NCBI GenBank assembly: GCA_030490835.1
Contig: CM059975.1
Span: forward strand, 30,846,133 to 30,910,132
Direction of reading: 5' to 3'
DNA from: Annona cherimola
Lineage: Eukaryota; Streptophyta; Magnoliopsida; Magnoliales; Annonaceae
Length of the DNA: 64,000 nt
Part shown: positions 56,364 through 64,000 of the stretch, piece after piece
Numbering within the stretch: position 1 is the stretch's first letter
Layout of the letters: every line of letters starts with the position of its first letter
Made by a program: the position numbers and the translations under genes
The notes under the pieces: model-generated
Databases searched by the model: none
Told to the model about the DNA's origin: nothing
Seen by the model: only the letters and a program-made list of their open reading frames with translations

Positions 56364-57540
56364 AGCCATCACCAGCTCCCGTGCTTGTGTATTTGAACAG
56401 CTTACCTTTATTGTTGTTTTCTTCAAATAGTTGCTGATTATAAATTTTGTAATTTGATTTCTACAGGCAATGTAAAAATAAAAATGATTTCTTATTCAGC
56501 AGTTAATGGATGTTGCTGAAACTTCAATACCAATAAGGATCACAATGGAAAGTACAAGATCATTCATTAATATCAGAGAAACAAAATTTATGTCAAAAAT
56601 CCTTCCGTCCAAAAAGGGGGGAAAAAATCAAAGGAGAAGTTATAATAGAATATAATCAAATAAGTTGTGAATGTACAAAGCGGAATTTCTCCACGCATCT
56701 GTTGAGATGTCTCACACTTATTTTGAATAAACTCACGCTAAACACCCTCTCCTCAATTTTGGGAAATCTTGAAATCTACCCAACAACTTTTTCATGTGAA
56801 GCTTATTGTCCCATTGAATCCCTAAATCATTCCCAATTTGCTTTTTTAGGTCCATACATACATTATATAAGTAAGATGCAACTGAAAACCTAACAATTAA
56901 TCAATTAAACTCTGCTAATAGCAAAATGGGCTGCCCTCCCTCACAGACTGATTGGTGTAGACTAATTTCCAGGCAAGATTCATGCATTCACCATAATGAG
57001 GTTTCATAGCAGTGTTGCATTTTATATATGTAACTGTTGAATATTTTGCAGAAAGAAAAAGAAAATGAAAAGTTGCATTTCTAGTTTGGATATTTGTGGA
57101 ATAAACCGTTTCAAGGTTTTATTTAGTCTTGCAAATTAAACAAATCCCAGTTGATCGCATTAAGCAATTTTAGATATGAACTGCCAAAAAAGGGTTGAAT
57201 GTAGAGTCAAATGTATTCCAACTTAGTCATCATCATAAGTTATTTCCCACCTAAGTGGGTTCATTTGCATGGATTGTTCTATGCTATTCTAGATAATCAG
57301 TTAAATTTTTAGTATTCTTCAATATTTTCATATCTTATTTAATTATTTCCATCCATATTTAATTCTTGACTAATATCAAAGTTGCATTTTTTGTATTAAG
57401 AGAATCTCTGAGTTTAAACATGCTGCAAACTAATAAGCTTGATATCAACAATGTTTCGGAGATAATTTTGTATGTGCAATAGCTTAAAGATAAGTTTCTC
57501 ATATTAAACTTTGAAATTCAAAATGCAAGTCTGATATTAT
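56364..57540. other. RGLG 3' flank and gene-free DNA
   Basis: It probably begins with the RGLG 3' UTR (AATAAAAATG at about 56477 as a possible polyadenylation signal). A dispersed CACCTAAGTGGGTTCA repeat (57225-57370) resembles 11085-11230. No further gene is seen. Confidence 0.5.
57225..57370 (+). repeat. Dispersed repeat fragment (CACCTAAGTGGGTTCA type)
   Basis: Shares TCATCATAAG, CACCTAAGTGGG, CATGGATTG/TATGGATCC and a TATTTTCATATCTTATTTAAT tail with 11085-11230. Confidence 0.4.
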
Positions 57541-57783
57541 GGTGTGTTTGGCATTTAATGAAAATTTTTAAAATAAATATTGTCTGTGCAAAACTTTTTA
57601 AAATGGGAGAAGTGATGTGATCTGAGGAATAAAAAATAAAGTTGAAATAGATAAAATAATTGTTAAAAAATGATTGAAAAGTATGATAGTTATATAAAAA
57701 TGTGCGAAAAATAATTAAAATATATGATAAATGTAGGGAATGAAAAATTTTAAATTGAACTTTTCATAATTGTCAAACGCACC
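57541..57783. mobile_element. Tourist-like MITE, family C, 243 bp
   Basis: Ends GGTGTGTTTGGC and TCAAACGCACC. The interior has GTGATGTGATCTGAGG and TGATTGAAAAGTATGATAG, in the orientation of 18323. Target duplication is not clear. Confidence 0.7.
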
Positions 57784-58009
57784 TGAGTACAGTTAAAAAA
57801 TTTATTTGTGAGAGCACGAATTACGCTACCGAAGATACCCTGCCAAAGTCTTTTTGGAATTATGCGATATCACACTTAAGTATATATTTTTTTTCGTCAT
57901 TTTGCAAAGTAAACCCTAACAGTTTTTATTTTCGTATGTACCCCCTGTGCTTATGATAGATAGAGAAAAGAACACCCTTATAAATTTTTTTGGTGACATT
58001 TAAAAAAAA

Positions 58010-58640
58010 AAAAAAGTTGAGGCTAAATGCACTTAGCTTTGGTGCACCAGGTGCATTTAATTTTTTAAAATTACTAAAATGTCACTTTTTTAAAATCTAG
58101 AAAATATCTATAAATCTCCAAAATGGTAAAAACTTAGTATACATGTTAAATATATTTAGATTAGTAGTTGTATAAAAATTTTCAAAATAATAAAAAATAT
58201 TTTAAATACACGAGTGCATCAAGGCTAAGTGCACCCGAATGCAAAAATTCCTCTTTTATTTTTTTGAAAATTTTGTATGTAGCTGTTAATCTAAATGTAT
58301 TTAACATGTGTATTAAGTTTTACCATTTGTGGATTTATAAATATTTATTTGAATTTTTAGAAATAGTGGCCTTTTAGTAATTTAAAATACTATGCTTTTT
58401 TCTTATATGCCCAAAGTCAACCAAAGAATTTGTTTTGCAAGGTTTGAAATTTATTGGAACGTTTTTAAACGCACACATGGGCACTTAGCCTTGGTGAGTA
58501 TACTTAACCCTTTTTTATTCTTTTAAATTTTTTTATACAATTATTAATCCGAGTGTAATTAACATGTATATTGAATTTTACCATTTTTAGAGATTTGTGG
58601 ATATTTTTTTGGATTTTTTAAAATCAGTAGCTTTTTCATA
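58010..58640. repeat. Cluster of family A foldback copies and half-copies
   Basis: The first copy (about 58028-58250) is a full foldback with CACTTAGCTTTGGTGCACC and GTGCATCAAGGCTAAGTGCAC arms. It is followed by right-facing half copies at about 58245-58390 (GTTAATCTAAATGTATTTAA) and 58480-58640 (TATTAATCCGAGTGTAATTA), each with the TTTTACCATTT stem block. The tips belong to the GTGCACCC sub-type. Confidence 0.6.
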
Positions 58641-58800
58641 ATAAAATAACTTATACTAAATATCAAATTCAAAATTATATTTTCAGCATCGAAATTATCT
58701 CAACTATCATTAATATGTGGATAAATAATTTTATTAAATATTTTTACATTCTAATGCATATATAATAGATCTAAGTATTTTTTAAAAAAATTACCCATGA
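58640..58800. repeat. Family B repeat fragment
   Basis: Matches in TCAAATTCAAAATTATATTT, CATTAATATGTGGATAAAT and ACATTCTAATGCATAT. One end only. Confidence 0.4.
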
Positions 58801-58913
58801 ACACATTTTTTAAGCAAATATGGATCATGGACATATTTTATTTGAATGAAGCTCGGTCTCTTAGATAAATAAGTAATGCTAGGTATAACAAATAAAGTGG
58901 ATCTTCTGGCAAT

Positions 58914-59115
58914 CATCAATAATAAAAATGTACGGTGATGATTCTTCTAATACTCATAACAAATGCACATAATTCCTCTTATACCTACAACATTTCGTAA
59001 ATTTCTTTTATACCCATCAATAATAAAAATGTACGGTGATGATTCTTCTAATACTCATAACAAATGCACATAATTCCTCTTATACCTACAACATTTCGTA
59101 AATTTTTTTTATACC
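58914..59115. repeat. Near-perfect 101-bp tandem duplication
   Basis: 58914-59014 and 59015-59115 differ at one base by eye (start block CATCAATAATAAAAATGTAC). It lies at the left edge of a family G foldback and part of the left arm is duplicated. Confidence 0.9.
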
Positions 59116-59455
59116 CATAACATTTCATCCTAAATTCCTCTCATACCCACGCCACCGTTATCCATCCTATTGAAAAGACGATTTTGCCCTTTTAAATTTT
59201 TTTAATTAAAATAAATCAACCTTAATATGATTTTTAAGTTATTTAATATCTTGTATTAATGATTTACTACTATCAATCGAATCATGTTAAGGTTAATTGT
59301 CTCAATTAAAAAAATTTAAATGGGCAAAATCGTCTTTTCAATGAGTAGATAACGGTAGCTTTAACGGCGTGGGTATGAGATGAATTTATGATAAAATGTT
59401 AGAGGTATAAAAGAAATTTACAAAATATTGTGGGTATAAGAGGAATTATCCCAAA
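58960..59455. mobile_element. Foldback element, family G
   Basis: Left arm: AATTCCTCTTATACCTACA, CTCATACCCACGCC. Right arm: GGCGTGGGTATGAGATGAA, GTGGGTATAAGAGGAATT. Inverted over about 130 bases, with the same centre as 7545-7980 (ATTAATGATTTACTACTATC, TTAATTGTCTCAATT). No ORF. Confidence 0.7.
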
Positions 59456-60085
59456 TGCATGCAACCTAATTACATAGAAGCCGTGTTTTTAAACTTCAGA
59501 ATTAGCTGGAACCATATAACACGCCGAATTAATAGAAGGATACCAATTTATTTCTTTACCTTTATTCACTTGTGAACTTACTCCAAAAATACACTTGTGA
59601 TCAGGTGGGGTTTTATCTAAGGTTACAATCATTACATCAATATGGTCAAAGTTGAAGGTAGTGTGCTTTCGCAAATAAATTTGCAAGGTTATTTTTCAAA
59701 ATCAATGATCATGCGATAAAAATTGTAAAAATACAGAAAGAGAGGGAGAGAGATGAAAATAACCTTCGTTCAGAATACAGTAATCCTATTTGCTAATATC
59801 AATAGTGTGTATCTTAATATGTTTAATGGCGAGCAATGTAAAGCAAAATTGTAAATTCAAACAAAGATAAGGAGACGAATGCAAATGTTCCAAACATGTG
59901 CATGTTTACTAGAAAGCAAGGTAAAACAAAATTGCCAAATTGCGGAAAAATAAGGAGAAAAATGCAAATAACCTTTAGTTTAGAACATACATTAATCCTA
60001 TTTGCCAAAAAATATATATATATACCAAAATGCGCAAGTTCATGGATAAGCGAAGAAAGGGTAATTTGCAAGTACATCTATATAG
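59456..60085. other. Gene-free stretch
   Basis: Contains a partial direct repeat (AAGCAAAATTGTAAATTC at about 59840 and AAACAAAATTGCCAAATTG at about 59925, each followed by AAGGAGA.GAATGCAAAT-like sequence). No gene. Confidence 0.4.
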
Positions 60086-60440
60086 TTTGACAATAATAGC
60101 AAATATACTGACATAGTTTCAGAAATTGTAAATTACCTTAGATAGTTTAACCATAATTGCAAATATATCCACGCTTTTATAATGTTGTTACTGCACCATC
60201 ACAGCAAGGGTATATTTGATAAAGTTTGCAAACTATGTTGATATCTTTGCAAAAACTATATATACCCACTTAATTTTTGAAATTGTAAATACACTCGCAT
60301 AATTTGTAAATTTTTGCAAATATACCTACTTCGTGACGGTACAGTAACGATGTCATAGCGATATGGGTATATTTGAAATTATGGTCAAACTATGTGTGAA
60401 CGATTTGTAATTTTTGAAACTATTTATAGTTAAACTAAAC
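60086..60440. repeat. Foldback repeat, family H
   Basis: Inverted arms at 60145-60169 and 60367-60391 (GTTTAACCATAATTGCAAAT versus complement), and at 60186-60217 and 60317-60348 (GTTACTGCACCATCACAGC versus complement). No ORF. Confidence 0.6.
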
Positions 60441-60999
60441 ATGTGTATTTGCAAAACACCAAAAAAAAGTAAAACTAACTGTAAATTTTCCTAAAAGGGG
60501 AACGGATAAAGTTTCTCCTCAGATTTCTAAAAAGGACACAAAAAAAAAAAAAAAAAAAGCTTCTACAATATAAAGGGTCAAAGAAGAAGCAACTAGATGA
60601 AGCAGAAATGTGGGCACTTGCCACCTGTCATGATTCAGGTGGCCTATGTTTCGAAAATGTTTAAAGCTTAGCACTCACAGCTTACAAGCTGCAAGCATCA
60701 GTTTCCACGCTTTAACGGTTTTACCCCACCTTTGAAATTTTTTTTTGACTGTCACCCACTTTTTTGTTTTTGTTTTTTTGTTTTTTTTTGTTTTTTTTTT
60801 ACTTCCCCCCATCATTTTCAAATTTGGTGCGGAACTTGTGCCCGGCCTCCAAACCCAAGAAAAGAATCAGTCTTTTGAGCATTTACTTTTGTAAAGCCTG
60901 ATTTGTAAGTTGTAACGGTTTAACCCCATTTATCCCATTGATCTGATTTGTAAATTGGATTGGAGATTGGAATTATGACTCAAGCATACACAAACTTGA
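60441..60999. other. Gene-free stretch
   Basis: A-rich and T-rich runs (60541-60558; 60734-60800) and repeated AACGGTTTNACCCC blocks (60715 and 60916). No gene. Confidence 0.4.
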
Positions 61000-61690
61000 T
61001 TCCTATTTATGTTTAGTATAAAATATTTTATATACATAATACTTAAGTAATATCTCATTATATTTCTGTATTTTATATTATTTTTAATTATGTTCAAATA
61101 GAGGTTGTCCAGTTAAAATTATATTACTTCGGATGTGTTTTGGATTTGATAATAATTTTTTAAAGAAAATTTTCGAGAAAATTTTTTTAAAATCAAAGAA
61201 AATGATGTAATATGATATGAATAATGATGAAAAGTTAATAAAATAAAGTTAAATAAACTGTTAGTTATGTGAAATCTTCTGAAAAAATGATTAAAAAGTA
61301 AGATAACTATATTAAAAACGTAAAGAAATGGCTGAAGATAAAATAGCTACGGAGGAAAAAAGTCTTAAATAGAAAGATATTTTTTAGCAAATACCAAACG
61401 CACCATTTATGTTTATGTCATTTATCTTAGGTTTATTAGTTTTCTTCCTTTATTTTTAAAAAAAGATAAAAATTTTTAGAAATAATCATATTATTATGTT
61501 TTCTTAATTTAATTAGGTTCATAAAAAAATTATGTTATTATGCTTTTACATGACATGTCAGTTTATATATTCTCAATAAATTTTAAATTTGTAACTCGAC
61601 CTTAATTCAAATAAAAACTTGCCGATCTGAATTTCAACCTCAACCTAATTTCCATAATGTAATTAGGATTTAAATATTACAAATACTATT
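61000..61690 (+). repeat. Direct repeat E, third copy, interrupted by a MITE
   Basis: Shares TTTAGTATAAAATATTTTATA-type start, ACTTAAGTAATAT, TAATTAGGTTCAT and TAAATTTGTAACTCG-type blocks with 22285-22911 in diverged form. Interrupted by the family C MITE at 61131-61404. Confidence 0.45.
61131..61404. mobile_element. Tourist-like MITE, family C, diverged
   Basis: Ends GGATGTGTTTTGGA and ACCAAACGCACC. Interior GATGTAATATGATATGAATA and GATTAAAAAGTAAGATAAC. The most diverged copy in the window. Confidence 0.6.
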
Positions 61691-62322
61691 AATGTTAGAA
61701 CTGTAGCAAACCCAAGCCTCTTGAAACTGTGAGCATAAAATCAGAAACGGATGGCGAGATAGAGATGCATGCTTTGAACAGAAACGGAATGTTTGTCGCA
61801 AAATACAAAGTACAAACTCACTCTCGTAACTGGGGTAAAAAAAAGTGGAATCCAGGCTGTCTATTTTCATTGTCCATCATGGCCATCGCCGCAGCTATTC
61901 AAAAAAATTTTAAATAAAGTATTATTCCCTTTAATAATATTGATTAATTCCATAAAAAATAATATGGATTAAAAGATTAACTTTAAAAATCATGATGAAA
62001 CTTACTATTGTAATTGAAAATATATTATTGATTTAATATCGGATAAAGAAATGAGTAATATTGATTTAATATATATGGCCAGCTTCAAGCAGCCATTTGT
62101 TTTTTTTTTTTTATTGGTATGTAATTACATATATCTCAACACATTTCATACTTTTTTGAAGATCTTAGACATTCTTACAAATCTGGGGACACACATAACA
62201 TCCCAAAGAAATCTGGAGACACAGCTCCACGAAAGAAACTGAAAGACACAGCTTGCAACAGGCCACCGAGAGACTACTTGCTTTCACACCCCCTCCACCC
62301 AGGAGACTATCTGCTCCCACAC
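61691..62322. other. Gene-free stretch
   Basis: A small less AT-rich part at 61740-61900 has a 62-codon plus-strand frame without known features. 62200-62320 has an imperfect duplication (CACCGAGAGACTACTTGCTTT / CACCCAGGAGACTATCTGCT). Confidence 0.35.
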
Positions 62323-62437
62323 TTTTTTTTTTTTTTTTGGGCCGAAAATCCCATCCGGGATTTGAACCCGCACCGACAGCGCGACACAGTATTTGCGTCG
62401 CTGTCAGTGACCAACCGAGCTAGCCTCGGTTGGTAGT
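62323..62437 (-). mobile_element. tRNA-derived SINE
   Basis: On the minus strand an A box TAGCTCGGTTGG (62411-62422) is followed by a B box GGTTCAAATCC (62358-62368). The end CGGCCC leads straight into a poly(A) tail (plus-strand T-run 62323-62338). Box spacing is tRNA-like, but there is no acceptor stem or anticodon arm that folds, so this is a retroposed SINE rather than a tRNA gene. Target duplication is not clear. Confidence 0.8.
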
Positions 62438-62459
62438 AGCCACTTGTTTTTTAGTTTTA

Positions 62460-62710
62460 AAATATCTTGTAAATCTAGAACATTTATCATGTTTATTCAT
62501 GTGCACTTATTTCTGTTTTAAAAAAAAAATTATATGTGCAAACTTTTATATACTATATATTTTTCAAAAATTTTAATATTTATACATTCTCTCTCAAAAG
62601 ATGTTATTTTTAGAAAATATAAATTCTTTAATAATATCATAAAAAATGTCAAATATGATAAATAGTTTAGATTAACAAAATATTTTAAAATTTCAAAAAA
62701 AAGGGTGAGT
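62460..62710. repeat. Degenerate foldback, family A-like
   Basis: Blocks such as ATGATAAATAGTTTAGATTAAC near the right side and TCATGTTTATTCATGTG on the left recall the family A stem. Ends not defined. Confidence 0.3.
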
Positions 62711-62767
62711 CTAATGTATCGAATTACTGCTCTAATATATATGGCTTATGCATATAATATAATAGAG

Positions 62768-63125
62768 AACCAATAATCTATGACCGGTCATAATACTTAT
62801 TTTTTATTTTTTTGAAAATTTTTAATAAGATGGTTAATCTAAGTGTAAATTATCTATAAAAAAAATTTTACTAATTTTGAAGATATGTATATATTTATTT
62901 TACATTTTTAAATACTGGGGTATTGTGGCCATCTTCAATAAATTTAAAATGTAATATTGGCCACAATACCCCTATATTTAAAAATGTAAAATAAATATGT
63001 ACATATCTTCAAAATTGATAACACTTAGTTACTAGATAATACACACTTAGATTAACCATCTTAATAAAAAAAATTTCAAAAAAATAAAAAATAAGTATTA
63101 TGACCGGTCGTAGATGATCATTGGG
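62768..63125. mobile_element. Foldback MITE, family A (ATGACCGGTCAT tips)
   Basis: The left arm CTATGACCGGTCATAATAC pairs with GTATTATGACCGGTCGTAG on the right, and pairing runs nearly to the centre (GGGGTATTGTGGCC / GGCCACAATACCCC). Stem block GATGGTTAATCTAAGTGT and complement. It is one of the best-preserved copies. Confidence 0.85.
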
Positions 63126-64000
63126 CAATATAATATAAATCATACATAATTATACAATATTGTAACTAATATTCATGATCAATGTATATAATATAATAGA
63201 AACCATACATAATTACACAGCGTTGTAGTTAAAATTCATGATCAGGTGTATTCATCAAGTGCACAACACATTTTATATGATAATGATTCAATACATATGT
63301 ATGTACTGAAATCGTAACACATAGTATGGTTTGAGCCTTTATTTTTATTTTTATGTGTACTTACATGTAATCTTTATATACTAAAATTTATCATTTTTGA
63401 ATTTCTATATATGTTTTATAATTTCAAAAATCACTAGTTTTCACTCCATTAGTAATTTTTGAAATTCTAAAAATATATACACAAAAATAATAAAATTTCA
63501 TATACGAACTAAGTACAAGTGGTCTCACCTAAAAATGAAAAGAAAAATAATAAAGTTAAAAAAGGCTAATACCATATGAAGCCGAGTCTTATGTGCTCAT
63601 ACATTTAAAGTACACAATCCAATTTTTTATTTTTAATAATATTATTTTTTCTCTGATTACAGATTCCAAATTTCCAATGCCATTCATTCAACCGCACTTA
63701 ACCAAATCCAACACCATCATTATGTGTCAAGGGGGTTAGACAGAAAAAACCTGCAACTATTTAGTACAGCATTCGGACTCTCCCTTATTCCACATAAGGG
63801 TTTTCTACATTTTAGACTCTCTAAGTTTGCATGTTTGTTTTTTAAACCTCTTAGTTTATATAATTGCTTTTTAAACTCTCTAAGTTTCATTCTTTTGCTT
63901 TTTTAACCCTGTGCTTTTCCACCATCAGAAAGCCCACGTAACATCCGTCTCAAACATTAAAAATACTAAAATACCCTTCTACCAACCCATCATTAAGAAC
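63126..64000. other. Gene-free stretch to window end
   Basis: A diverged family A foldback probably lies at 63330-63520 (CTAAAATTTATCATTTTTG and complement). 63740-63960 holds a pyrimidine-rich repeat with recurring CTCTAAGTTTNCAT and TTTTTAAACCTCT blocks, cut by the window end. A run of CCTT/AACCC motifs closes the window. No gene. Confidence 0.4.

Noticed and set aside
58168..58377. 69-codon frame
   Set aside because: It lies within overlapping foldback repeats and has no coding signature.
62341..62425. A functional tRNA gene on the minus strand
   Set aside because: A and B boxes are present, but no acceptor stem or anticodon arm pairs and a poly(A) tail follows. A SINE fits better.

Overview
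The window is plant nuclear DNA: AT-rich, with spliced genes and many nested transposable elements (TEs). Two plant-type genes are recognisable. One is a PLS-class pentatricopeptide repeat (PPR) gene with a single uninterrupted reading frame. The other is an 11-exon RGLG-type RING E3 ubiquitin ligase gene. Both families and the TE classes present (Sirevirus Copia, Gypsy, plant L1 LINE with RNase H, hAT, CACTA, Tourist-like MITEs, a tRNA-derived SINE) fit a flowering plant. I cannot place the species, or decide monocot versus dicot, from this sequence.

Layout. 1-4134 is the 3' part of a Sirevirus-type Copia element (end of pol, a long env-position ORF, two polypurine tracts, 3' LTR). 4734-7980 holds two foldback families and a decayed Gypsy-like solo LTR. 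The PPR gene is at 8033-9397. 11319-17119 is an old hAT element with a broken transposase, carrying a MITE and a smaller related hAT. 17505-22290 is MITEs and foldback repeats. 22285-25600 is a pair of direct repeats flanking a dead LINE. 26484-28502 is a non-autonomous hAT with a perfect 8-bp target duplication. 28761-35704 is an old LTR element whose left LTR is split by a CACTA element with a TGG target duplication. 36590-42737 is a hAT-like element split by a complete, recent, gag-only Sirevirus relative (TR-GAG) with AAAAG target duplication. 43628-47421 is a Sirevirus solo LTR with ATTAT target duplication, split by a LINE. The RGLG gene runs 49248-56363. 56364-64000 is mostly foldback repeats, MITEs and one SINE.

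The two genes have no visible functional link. The PPR protein is expected in mitochondria or plastids for RNA processing, and the RGLG protein at membranes or in the cytosol as a ubiquitin ligase. The most unusual material is in the repeats. Sirevirus LTRs carry clusters of nested GTCGAC palindromes that also recur outside the LTR, just upstream of the env-position ORF. A foldback family shares one stem but has different terminal tips. A second palindromic family occurs as inverted pairs. All coordinates and joins were read by eye; no alignment or database search was run.
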